In this document: positions 54,260 to 64,000 of the stretch, piece by piece
Layout of the letters: every line of letters starts with the position of its first letter
Position numbering within the stretch: the first letter of the stretch is position 1
DNA from: Tetraselmis striata
Lineage: Eukaryota; Chlorophyta; Chlorodendrophyceae; Chlorodendrales; Chlorodendraceae
DNA: 64,000 nt
Assembly (NCBI GenBank): GCA_006384855.1
Contig: VCJN01001183.1
Location: forward strand, 124,001 to 188,000
Direction: 5' to 3'
Notes under the pieces: generated by a model
Database searches by the model: none
Told to the model about the DNA's origin: nothing
What the model saw: only the letters and a program-made list of their open reading frames with translations
Made by a program: the position numbers and the translations under genes

Positions 54260-55220
54260 GCCCGTGCCGGGGAGGTGGCAGAGCTAGGTGGGCAACTACG
54301 GCATTGACAAGACCCCTGTGGTCATTGCGTCCGCGGCTCGGATACGCCCCCGTGGCCTCCGCCGCTCAGCCACTCTCCCCCCCATTGCATAGCCACCTGT
54401 GAGCGCGGCGTCTAGCTGCGCTGCACGCGCCATTGCACCGCTTCTGAGCACCCGCATCACGCGGCAATCGGGGCTCACTGTCATCAGGAAGTCAGCCATC
54501 AAGTTGTGATCTTGGTCGCACTCCGTTGAATGATTTGGTGCACCAATGAGTTGCTCTTGCCTTCCATGTCAAATCATCTGAGATGCATTCGAGCACCGCT
54601 CCCGCAGGGCGGCTGCTCGGGCGGACTGCGGGTGTGGCAACGCACCAATAAGAACCCTTATCATAAGCCTCAAATCGGGCCCGCCTGCAATCTATACCAA
54701 CATTCGCTTGACGTCCGCTATACTTTTGTCTGCAATTGACCTCTGACAAGTCGGGCGGGCTGTTGTTCGCAGCAGTGCTATTCCTCGTCATCACCTGTAG
54801 ACAGGCATGCTGTGTCTATGTACATGCTTGGCAGTGAGGCGGCTGCTACCTGCCCAAGCGGAACAGGAGGCAGGCCCATTCCATCCGGGGCGCCGCACCA
54901 TTCCCACTTCTGCTTGTATTGCACCGCCGTGACAGGATATGACAATGCTTGTCTTGCGTTTGGTACCACTGTAAGGTCTGTGTTTACATATAATATATGT
55001 ACATATATATGTATATATGTGTGCGTGTGTGTGGTTTAATATATACAACGTTGTCAACCGGTGGGCTCGTGGGTCGGTCGGGTGGATGGTACAGTGCCAT
55101 GCACTATCTCATGCACTATCTCAGGACGCAGAAAAAGAAAACAGCACTGGTTACAGCTGTGCCACCAGCCGCTGCTATTCATCGTTCAGTCGCCGTCCCG
55201 GCGGCATGGGAGCCCTGAGG
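54260..55220. other. Convergent intergenic stretch
   Basis: Between the 3-prime ends of the ten-exon gene (+) and the membrane protein gene (-). A motif GGCGCACCCATAAGAACCCTTATTA-like at 53680-53705 recurs near 54640-54665 and again in shortened form near 55915. No gene was seen. Confidence 0.4.
55151..55155 (-). terminator. Poly(A) signal TGTAA of the membrane protein gene
   Basis: TGTAA on the coding strand, about 66 nt after the stop codon. Confidence 0.45.
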
Positions 55221-57809
55221 TCAGGCGTCGCCAGGCGGCAGGCGGCGGTACTCCTGCCCCTCCGCCTCGGAGGCGTGCAGCCGCTCAGACAGGCTGGTCA
55301 CCGTCAGCAGGCCGGCGTTGGCCAGGGTGCCCAGCAGCGCGCCCACCACCAGCCAAAAGCTGCCGAGACACACACCGCGCACAGCACCAGTCGTTCAGTC
55401 ATCCAGCCGCGACCTCATCCACACTGCTTGGCCGATCGAACGATGACAGAATAGATTGTCGCTAAGTTGTTGGCCTTGAGAGGGCTGCACGCAACGCACG
55501 ATGAAACCAGTGGACCCTATGCGGGTTGGTGCCGCCGGGCCGGAAGGCAGCTGGCATGTTTAGCGTCAAAGAGAGAGCGGGACGAACGTTGCAAGAAAAT
55601 CGAAGTTTATCGGAGCTACACTTTCAGGCCCACTGCCAATGCCCGTGCCCAGCTAAGAACAAACAGAGTCGCGTTGTTTCCTTTTGAGCGCTGCGTCGGT
55701 TCTGAAGCGGATGCCTTCACACCCTGGTCTTGCTGGGCGGCGACGGCCAACACGCACCCAGTCACGGGACAGTTTGGCCTGCTGCTGGCAGGCTCGTTAT
55801 ACAGGCCGGGCTCTAGATTCAGCACATTACAGTACTACTCATGTAACCCTAACTTTGAGAACAATGACCTAAGCTTTAAAAGGGGGACTTGTTATTATTT
55901 GTTGTTTGCATCTTACCTATGGGAACCCTTACGATAAGCCTCAGACTCGGCATTTTCATGCAACCTGTAAGAACATTCGGTAAAGTTTTGTCTAAATTTG
56001 AGCTGTGACAGGAAGGGCAGGGCGTCCTTACTCGCAGTGTTCTTAATACCGCGTCGGCACCTGCAGGCTGGTCGAGCGAGCACGATCGAAGGGATTGGGT
56101 TTCGCTGCTGAAACACCAAAACCCTAAAAACCCTATGATGTAATCGGCGCGGATCTCAAACTCTAGTCAAGTGACCCTGCTGCCACACCAGGCGCTTGGC
56201 TCACCTGAGGCCGGGACTGACAGTCGCGTCGGTGCTCAGGCCCATCGAGGAGAAGCTGTCGCGCGCGCGCTGCAGCATGAGCATCCACGCCACCACCCCG
56301 CCGATGACGCCGCACACCGCGTACGCGCACAGGTGGCGCGCCCACAGCGCCAGGTGCGGGTGCAGCGGCGGCGCGGCGCGCCCCCCGATCTCCGGGCTGC
56401 CCGCCTGCCGGGGGCACGCGGCCAGCGCCAGCGTGCTCGCCCCGACCAGCAGCGTGGCGGCCAGGCACAGCCCAGCGGTACCGTAGATGCTGCCCTGGTG
56501 CAGCGTCTTGCAGGCGTCCTTGCAGAAGGCGCCCGGCTGGTAGCTACATGCGCAGGGCAATGGGAGTGGGTCAGCCTGATTGCTCGGCTAGCTGGCACTT
56601 TGATCCCGTGACATGGCATGACATGACATGACATGACATGACATGACATGACATGACATGACATGTCATGACATGACATGACATGACATGACATGACATG
56701 ACATGACATGACATGACATGACATGACATGACATGACATGACATGACATGACATGACATGGCATGACATGACATGGCATGACATGACGTACCATGACTGC
56801 GACCACGATCATGATCGTGACCGTGACCATGACCACGATTGTGACCATGACCATACCATGTCATGTCCATGCATGGCACGACACGCCGGGACATGACATG
56901 ACACGAAAAAACATAACATGGCATAACACGAGACCAGAAATGACACAACACACGACGTAGCATGGCATAAGGAAAAGAAACACGGTGTCGTGTCGCTTCA
57001 TGACATGACATGGTATGGTATGGCATGGACAAACAGGACATAACATGACGACACGACACACACGGCATGGCATGACATGGCATGGCATGGCATGGTGTGA
57101 GAAACCACAGCAACACGGCGCCTGGCATATGCCATGACGCGCCAGGACATGACACGGCACGACATGAAATTGTGTGATATGACATCACACGGGAAGATGT
57201 TGCCAAATGTCATACATATATCGCTGGGGCGCTTAAGTGGGGCGCGGTGGGGTGTGAAGGTGTCTTTTTGTTGTGTGTGTGTGTTGGGGGAGGGGGGGGG
57301 GGGGGGGGGGGGCTCTCTGGTGGGCAGCTGGGGCCTCACTCGAATGGCATGACGTCGGGCTTCTTCTTCAACGCGGTGCGCCAGACCATCTCGCCCTGGA
57401 GGAAGCCCAGCCAGGCCGAGACGTCCACCAGCGCGCCGCGCTCTTTGTCGTGAACCAGCAGGAATTCGGGGCTGAAGAGGGACCCCACCAGCGCGCCTGC
57501 GGCCTGCGGGCCACATCAGGACGACGTTTCACTATAGAGAATGCAGGAGAAAGACAAAAAAGGCAAGCACATGTAGAAAACACTCGAATATATTGGTAGG
57601 TCCGCCGTGGCGCCCGACGTGGTTCCTCTTGATAGGCATAAATAAGGTACTGCTACATAGCACGAGGCGGGGCGGGGGGGGCGGGCGGGGGGAGCGGGGG
57701 CGCTGCATACAATCCGCAATTAATTCAATAATTCACGTAGTGCGAAATGTTCACTTACCGCGAGGGACAGCAGCGCGGACAACAGCTTGAGCGGCGTGGT
57801 ATTGGCCAT
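55221..57809 (-). CDS. Four-helix membrane protein
   Basis: Four exons (57809-57759, 57503-57340, 56543-56205, 55359-55221) join in phase to 230 aa. Predicted helices: the N-terminal LLSALLSLAAGALVGSLF, then TAGLCLAATLLVGASTLALAA, then LCAYAVCGVIGGVVAWMLML, then FWLVVGALLGTLANAGLLTV. The first loop is long with CKDACKTLH. The short tail (ERLHASEAEGQEYRRL) is hydrophilic. Topology resembles plant DUF1218 or PMP22/claudin-like tetraspan proteins, but no diagnostic motif is certain. Intron 3 contains the ATGAC satellite and intron 2 a poly-G run (poly-C on the coding strand). Confidence 0.7.
56119..56137. repeat. Telomere-like CCCTAAAA motif
   Basis: CCAAAACCCTAAAAACCCTA: two units of the complementary TTTTAGGG repeat within an intron. 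Confidence 0.5.
56610..57150. repeat. ACATG pentanucleotide satellite
   Basis: Perfect ACATG/ATGAC repeats from 56619 to about 56780, then degenerate units (TGACCATGACC, GGCATGACATGG) up to about 57150. Cys/His-rich open frames on the minus strand (MSCHVMSCH...) are repeat artefacts. Confidence 0.95.
57291..57312. repeat. Poly-G tract after a donor
   Basis: On the coding (minus) strand this is poly-C, 27 bases after the exon-2 donor of the membrane protein gene. Confidence 0.9.
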
Positions 57810-57834
57810 CCTCCTCCGCTGGTTGGCCAATCGG

Positions 57835-57950
57835 CAGGGGGGTGGGGGGGTCGGTGCTGCGCTGGTTCGAGGGGGGGTCGCGCCGGGGGGGGGGGGGGGG
57901 GGGGGTGCTGCGCTGGTTCGAGGGGCGCAATTTTGTGCTGCAGGGTAGAC
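57835..57950. repeat. G-rich direct repeat upstream of the membrane protein gene
   Basis: GGTGCTGCGCTGGTTCGAGGGG occurs at about 57853 and 57904 around a poly-G tract (57886-57905). Confidence 0.85.
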
Positions 57951-58329
57951 TAGCAGCCACCAGCAAGGACGTGCAACTCTGTGGCCGCGAGCGAGCACAC
58001 GATATCGGCCGCCAGCAGCCGTTGTAGTGTGGCACAGTTTCCTCAGTTGCGTGCAATCCTCAGCGCTCGCAGCGTGGACAATCAGGCGAGCAGCGGAACG
58101 GGCGAGCGCGTGCTGCGGTGCTGTTGTCACGACGCTACCGACCAAGTCCCGTACGGCACTTCTCCTTTCGTCGCGGATAAGTATAGGCCGACGCGGCGCG
58201 CGGCGCGGCGCTCTATCATTTTATATACAGCATGTACATTTTATCTACGTTCGCTGTGTGCACTGCGGTGAACCACTTGTGCGCTCAGTAGCAGAACTTC
58301 AGGAAGTTGTGCGCTCACATACGGGTAGG

Positions 58330-58450
58330 AGTACTGTACTGTCCGTTTTTTCCCCGTCCCCGGCCGGGATGACAGGACTGGCAACAGTGAAACCCTTGCA
58401 GCGTCTCTACCACGGCCGTTGGCGGGGCAGCGATCCGATTTCATTAAGTA
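58330..58450 (-). repeat. Terminal-repeat family T, copy T5
   Basis: CCGGGATGACAGGACTGGCAACAGTGAAACCCTTGCAGCGTCTCTACCACGGCCGT matches the T family in reverse orientation. Only its outer third is present. Confidence 0.7.
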
Positions 58451-58619
58451 GGGAGGGAGGGGACGCACGCACATAAATATTGTCGGAAAGGTGCTTATTT
58501 ATTGGCTTCATGAGAAGCTTTCGCGAGGGGCATGAAAGCATATTAAGAGGCAGACCCGTGAAAATCGATGAACTGAGGGGAGGGTGGGTATGCGCTGTCT
58601 GGTGGGCGGTGCGCCGCAA

Positions 58620-58930
58620 GAAAGGAGGATGCGGACAGTCAAGCCATGCATGTGGTGCTTTTAAGCACACGATGGGGCAGCATGCGGGAGCAGCGCTACC
58701 CGTGAAGGCTACGTCGGGAACCGTGCGCATAATGGTGGTGCCGTACGATGTTAGGCGGTAGGTAGGGGTGTACGTGAACTTCCGTTGGACGATGAAATTG
58801 CCGAGGGGCTTCTCGGTCGATGGGGCTCCGCTTGGGGCACGCCATTTGGACATAGTAGCATCGTATTCGTGCCCTGCCGCGCCTACTAAGTAGACAAGGG
58901 AAAAGGAACCGCAAGTACTAGAGGTAAACA
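58620..58930. repeat. Flanking duplication, left copy
   Basis: CAGCATGCGGGAGCAGCGCT, GATGAAATTGCCGAGGGGCT and GTAGACAAGGGAA.AGGAA recur in the same order at 60430-60690. Both copies flank the minisatellite in direct orientation. A minus frame here (FTSSTCGSFSLVYLVG...) is not conserved in the second copy. Confidence 0.7.
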
Positions 58931-58949
58931 TTTTACTGGGCGGCTTGCC

Positions 58950-60025
58950 GACCGCCGGCTGCGTGCCCAGGCTGCGGAAGCGATGACCGAGGCACAACTT
59001 GAGGTGACGGCCCGTTGGCGCCGACCGGCTGCGTGCCCGGACTGCAAAAACAACTGGGGCAGCCACGACGTGCAGCGGGCGGCATGTTGGCACATATCAG
59101 CTGCGTGGGCGACCGGGGCATCGAATAATGCAATAATGGCCACGCCCCGTTGGCGCCAACAAGCTGCGTGGGTGCCATAGCGGCCAGATGGCGCACCAAG
59201 TACGTGCCCGGAGCTGCGAAAGCAACCGGAGCACAGTGTGCATTAGCGGCCCGTTGGCGCTGACTAGCTAGCATGCCGGAGATGCGAAGCAACCGGGGCA
59301 CATAGTGCAGTTGCGGCCCGTGGGCGCCGACCAGCTGCGTGCCGCGCCGGGCTGCAGAAGCAACCGTGGTACAATGTGCAGCGGCGGCCCGTTGGCGCCG
59401 ACCATCTGCGTGCCCCGGCCCCGGAATTGACCGCGGGCACATGGTGCATCGGGGCCCGATGGCGCCGAGCATCTGCGTGCCCGGATTGCGGAAGCGACCG
59501 GGGCGCAAACGAGTGTAGTGACGGGCGGCATGTTGGCGCCGACCAGCTACGTCCCCGGGCCGCGGAAGCGACCGGGGTCACATGATGCAGTGGCGGACCG
59601 TTGGCGCAGACCAAGTGCGTGCTCGGGCTGCGGAAGCAACCGCGGCACATTGTGCAGTGGCGGAACTTTGGCGCCGACCCACTGCGTACTCGGGCCGCGG
59701 AAGCGACTTACCGGGGGGCACACGAGGGAGCAGCGGCCCAATGATGTCGTCGATCAGCTGTGTGCCCGGGCGGCGGAAGCGGCCGGAGCACAAGGTGCAA
59801 TGGTGGCCCGATGTCGCCGACCAACTGCGTGCCCCGACCGCGGAAGCGAACTGAGCACACTGTGCATAGCTGCGGCGAGAGACTTGATGGTGCCGACCAA
59901 CTGCACTACTGCGGCCCGACGGCGCCGGCCGACTGCGTGGGTGGCATGAAAGCGGCATACATTGGTGGCCGGCGGATGGCGCCGACCAATTGCGTGCATA
60001 GGAATGCGAGGGGCAGCCCAGTTGT
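58950..60025. repeat. Minisatellite, about 15 degenerate units of about 70 bp
   Basis: Each unit has the core CGCCGACCANCTGCGTGCCCGG, then CTGCGGAAGCGACCGGGGCAC, then GTGCAGTGGCGGCCCGTTGG. Units vary from about 64 to 100 bp and diverge by perhaps 15-25 percent. Open frames of 140-259 aa on both strands follow from the repeat composition. Confidence 0.9.
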
Positions 60026-60429
60026 GGCGCGGAATAGCGCATTGAAGCCGCAAGTCCCACCGGAGCATGGATCGTTCCTGCCCCGAAACGGCGGTCTTCT
60101 TCACCGGCGAGCCGAAAGCCGGCGGCATGATCGGGGGCTCTTTTGCCGCGAGGCGTGAGGAGCGTTCCCCTTGAATCAATCGAACAATTGTCCGTGTGGG
60201 ATACTTGATGTTGGCTTCGAGGAGCCGGCGCACGGTGCCCTACCCTATGGACGATCGTCGACCGCTTCCCGGTCCACGAGACATGTCCTCGAGTTGGGCG
60301 CGGGGCATCACTTTGAGTGTCGTGTACATCAAAAACCTTGCGTGTCACTAAATACACGAGCAGGCGCGACTACAAGACGGATGCGTCACGACAAAGGAAG
60401 ATGGGGACAGAAAAGCCCCCTCATAATTC

Positions 60430-60690
60430 TCAGCACACGACGAAGCAGCATGCGGGAGCAGCGCTGCCCGGGATGGTTGCGTAAGGAACATCGCGCGGAA
60501 TGGTGCCGTACGGGTGCACGGCAACTTCCGCGGACGATGAAATTGCCGAGGGGCTGCTACCTTGTCGATGCAGCTCCCCGGGCGGTAATACGGGCACGCC
60601 AGCACGTGGACATACTAGCACCGTACCGGTGCCGTACCGCACTTGCGAAGTAGACAAGGGAAGAGGAAACCCTAACTACTAGTAGTAAAC
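60430..60690. repeat. Flanking duplication, right copy
   Basis: Counterpart of 58620-58930, ending AGACAAGGGAAGAGGAAACCCTAACTACTAG. Confidence 0.7.
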
Positions 60691-60696
60691 ATAGCG

Positions 60697-60945
60697 GCAA
60701 GCCCTGGGTAGGTGACGCTCCGTTACAACCATCAAGCAAATTGCCGAAGCATTACGAAACACAAAATGAAGGCTAGTGACAGAATTTCCAACAATATTGG
60801 ATCACCGTCTGAAATACTGCCATCAAAATACATGGCACTAACCACGAACGGTGTGCCCTGCTACCCATTGGGCGTCGACCCATTTGAGTAGTGCGAGTTG
60901 GGGCAAGCCCCATCCCGCGGAGCAAAGCATTTCGGAAGTGCGATA
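60697..60945 (-). repeat. Terminal-repeat family T, copy T6
   Basis: GCAAGCCCTGGGTAGGTGACGCTCCGTTACAAC, AAATTGCCGAAGCATTACG, GGATCACCGTCTGAAATACTGCCATCAAAATAC and CACGAACGGTGTG through GGGGCAAGCCCCATCCCGCGGAGCAAAG, as in T4. Confidence 0.75.
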
Positions 60946-61757
60946 GCGAGAAAATGCCATGTTTTCAATACATTTTGCGTTGTCAAGGCGCAAATTACCC
61001 GCCACCGGTGTGACGCAACTCAACCACCACAATTCGCATTCGGTCTAACCCTAGGCAAGTACCATATCTAGGTGTAGCCAGCGTTGCGGGGTCAACGGCG
61101 GTAGTCATTTAGCGGATCATTTGGATCGCGTAAGTGGTGGGGGTGAAAGTGGGTGAACAGCTACGTAAGTGCCCTTAGATTTTAACACTACGGGCAGTAG
61201 CGCCAACCTTTGGGACTCGCACCTACCGATTAGCTGCCACCAAGAGCACCCATACATCGCCATATAGTATAAGTATCCTCCCTAAACTGTTTCGTGCTGC
61301 TGGTCGGATGCGCGGCGATCGATGATGCCCATCTCCAATCGCTCGCAAGCGACACGATCCCGCGTGTACTGCGTGTTGAAAGTGGCGCGACGCGACTCTC
61401 ACGATGGCTTGCATCACCAGCACCCATCTCTACCATCCGAAACTATCCTCGCCGCGGTACAATAACGGCTTCTCTAGAATCTGACGCGATGTTGTCACCG
61501 AGATGGATGTTGTCACCGAGACTTGGCAAGTTGGCGTCTGACATCCCTGTCCGCCGGGCCGGCCGCGTTGCGCATGTCCACCGCCGATATAGGTAATCTT
61601 AGTAGTGCAACATCTGCGACAATCGAGCAACGCGCAGCGCTCACCCTTACTCCCTACACATCCGCTATGCATTTTGTTTGCTGCCGTGCTTGATAAGCAA
61701 CTCTGCGAGCTGCCGCGTCCCTCGCCCTTCCTCTCGTGGTTGCGAGATGGCAGAATA

Positions 61758-62045
61758 TTGCCGATATTCTCTGAATAACATCTTTTTGCACGAGCTAAAT
61801 ATGTCATAGAAACCCCTCACAAGATGCCAAGAGGCAACGATATGAGGTCGCTAGATGGCAGTCCGGAGCCGTGCGTTTCATTCTTTCTGCAATCCACCAC
61901 TGACCGCCGAATGTTGCGACTAGGGCAGCGGCTATGGAGGCTCTACCTAAGGTTGCCTATATTCTCTGAATATCATCTTATTAGACGAGTTAAATATATC
62001 AGAGAAACCCCTCACAAGATGCTAAGACGCAACGATATGCGGAGA
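61758..62045 (+). repeat. Direct repeat of about 90 bp, two copies
   Basis: TATTCTCTGAATA.CATCTT..., AACCCCTCACAAGATGC and GCAACGATATG at 61766-61845 recur at 61961-62041. Confidence 0.75.
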
Positions 62046-62089
62046 ATATTGAGCGTGTTGAAACTTAGGGCGTGTTAAACCTTATGGCA

Positions 62090-62400
62090 TCTTCTCGCTA
62101 CATGTGCAACAAAAAAGACAAAAGAGGGAGGGCCCGACGCCAATAAAATCCAGAGCGCCGTGAAGGGAAGGAGGGACCCCGACCAAAACAAAGGCAGTTA
62201 ATTCCTCGGGCGTTGACGCAACCTGACTACTAATGAATTCCCTACTAAACTCTAGAACGAATTCGGGGCTAACTCTCGACTGTCTAAGCTCCGGAGCCAA
62301 CAACTCAAAGTTATGACGGGGGTACTCCCACAGTGGGCACTCATCTACCAACATAATGCGTTCTATTGTCTCTAGGTACCCTGTCAGTTTGACATATTGG
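62090..62400 (-). pseudogene. Retroelement tail fragment, copy 2
   Basis: The minus frame (MLVDECPLWEYPRHNFELLA) resembles the zf-RVT-like end of non-LTR elements (..ECP..R..L). It shares the downstream GVPPSLHGALD text with 29830-30140. No RT is attached. Confidence 0.5.
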
Positions 62401-62449
62401 TGTTGTGGTAGTAAGAGCCATGTACGCCCTCCATGGCCCCCATTTTAAA

Positions 62450-64000
62450 GTTCTGTCCCGGTACTAAAATTAAAACCAACATTACAGCGCCGCACGCTAG
62501 CATTCGCCCCGAAAGGCCGGAACAATATACATTTATACGCGGTCTCACAGCCCGGCGACGAGCGTACGCTCCGGGCAGCAGCCAGTGACGGGCCGGCGGC
62601 GCCTTGTGACGTGTATCTCACGAGATAACATCTTGTAGCATCCTGTAGTATATCGGTAATGGACAGTAACTGGTTGGATTTTAGTTCGTCCGACTCAGTA
62701 TTCAAAATGTGGCTCCCACTACCAAGTCTCTACTGCATGCTTTTATTGGTAGTGTGATCTCGTCTGGGACGCTTCTGGTCGTCGATAAACGCACGCAACA
62801 CCCATGCCGTATTGCCGTTGCAGTCATTGCGGGGAAACTCGTGAAAGGGCGGGATGCGCTAGCGTAAATGCGACGGTGTGCGGTGCGCGCCCGGCAGTAC
62901 CTGTCATATAGCGATAATATAAGTGTAACATGGGTTGGAAAACGAGGTCGTGATCGGTTTGAATGAGCGCACCGCAAGGCGGCATTTGAACATAAGTAAA
63001 AGAACCGTGTTTTTCTTCCATGGCCGTCGAGAGACATGGTTGTGTTAGCCACCTACCCCGTGCTGCATTGGCGCATGGTTTAGTGTCTGTGGTAAGCTAG
63101 CGCGCTGCATGCGACATTCGCAAAATTATCGTTGTTCGCAATGTAAAGAGCAGCAACCTTGCGATCACGCGAAAATTCATTAAAAATCGCCAACTAATCA
63201 GAATTTAGACTTGAATATTGGACTAGAGAGCCATTGAGCAGGGTAGCCCGCTCGATGGTTAAAACATGTCATTCCGATAGAACGATGAACTTATATGGCA
63301 TGTCAAACATACCGTCCCCCTGCTTTGGCATGCTAGCCAGCCAACTCATTGTGGGTGGGAGAGCATGCTAAGGGCATGTAATGTGCCATTCCACGCCAGC
63401 TCGCATGCGCGAGGATCTCTTGGATGCGTCCCCACGTCGCATCGACCCCGTCGTCATTTCGGCTCCTCCCCTTTGGTCACGGGTGCAGTGTGCTACAATA
63501 AGCAACATGCGCGCGGACATGTACGCTAGTCGATGGGAGAATGTTGTTGCCTTATTTGCGGATTAGCCCACAGTGCGGGTGGCAAGAGTGTATGCTCCAT
63601 CATGTGGAATCAAAAGCACTGCATATGTACAACTTGGAAAATCGTCGGATTTAAATCTGTGGAGAATTGTCTGCATTTGTTGGCACATTGTCATGAAAAT
63701 GCCCATGCATTGCAACGGCAGCATGCGGCATTGATTGGTCTCACACTTGGTGCGCGTCACGGCCTCATACACGCCATGCATATGTCCACCCACGACCAGG
63801 AGCGCGCGTGCAAATGCGACGGACGGTAGCTCCATGGCCAACATGTTGCTCTTATGTGCGTGGACCGTGTTTCGATGGTTCTAGCCTTGTAGTGCCTAAG
63901 AACGCGCCATTGCGGAATATTATTCTTTCAAGTGCGATACCCGGAGCGCGGCTGCTTCCTTGGCGTATCACTACACTTCAGATTTTTCGGGGAAAGTTGC
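62450..64000. other. Right-hand stretch, no gene recognised
   Basis: Short overlapping frames only. An AT-richer segment lies near 63110-63320. No repeats shared with the rest of the window were noticed, except a possible weak relation of 62935-63020 to the flanking duplication at 58620. Confidence 0.35.

Noticed and set aside
56236..57206. Long Cys/His-rich frames (MSCHVMSCHV...)
   Set aside because: They are translations of the ACATG satellite; all frames stay open because the unit has few stop triplets.
58950..60025. CRISPR-like array
   Set aside because: Units are degenerate along their whole length with no conserved-repeat/unique-spacer pattern, and the genome is eukaryotic.
58933..60357. 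Frames of 140-259 aa across the minisatellite
   Set aside because: Open on both strands, composition follows the repeat, no start or splice context.

Overview
The window looks like nuclear DNA of a green alga, most likely a volvocine or other chlamydomonadalean species. Several observations support this. The recognisable genes are cut into many short exons with GT-AG introns. TTTTAGGG-type telomere-like repeats lie near the left edge, and TGTAA, the usual green-algal polyadenylation signal, follows at least two stop codons. Plant-type families are present (ILR1-like amidohydrolase, PRMT10-like methyltransferase, BIG BROTHER-type RING ligase). Simple repeats and very long poly-C/poly-G tracts are abundant. 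No species can be named from the sequence alone. Nothing resembles bacterial operons, CRISPR arrays or a virus.

Host genes, left to right. 1663-6994 (-): IAA-amino-acid hydrolase-like M20 amidohydrolase, 12 exons, about 450 aa, reconstructed with every exon phase consistent. 12991-15439 (+): gamma-glutamyl hydrolase, 10 exons, about 383 aa. 35806-36942 (+): coiled-coil protein of unknown function. 37484-38420 (-): BIG BROTHER-related RING-H2 ubiquitin ligase, 5-prime end not found. 38689-39452 (-): weak membrane-anchored ORF pair. 42720-44543 (-): PRMT10-like arginine methyltransferase. 46074-47340 (-): ribosomal protein eL13. 49441-54250 (+): ten-exon conserved-looking protein of unknown function. 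55221-57809 (-): four-helix membrane protein.

Between these lie three mobile-element-rich blocks: 7.6-12.8 kb, 16.8-34.2 kb and 58-62.5 kb, plus a copy at 39.7-41.2 kb. They hold reverse-transcriptase-type remnants of at least three kinds, a hAT element with a frameshifted transposase, a TNP2/DUF4218-like transposase gene, a cysteine-rich zinc-binding ORF, and a terminal-repeat family with copies in both orientations. They also hold a 3-copy satellite of about 370 bp with an internal hairpin and a 15-copy minisatellite of about 70 bp. Two insertions can be timed from sequence. A 1.8-kb RT element sits inside a terminal-repeat copy between perfect 13-bp duplications. The hAT element sits inside one copy of a dispersed repeat whose sister copy at 30.4-31.5 kb lacks it.

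The host genes do not form an obvious pathway cluster. Their functions are spread over auxin-conjugate or related amide hydrolysis, folate polyglutamate turnover, protein methylation, ubiquitylation and translation, as expected for a random stretch of eukaryotic chromosome. All exon models were built by eye from splice motifs, phase and family conservation; no alignments or transcripts were available.
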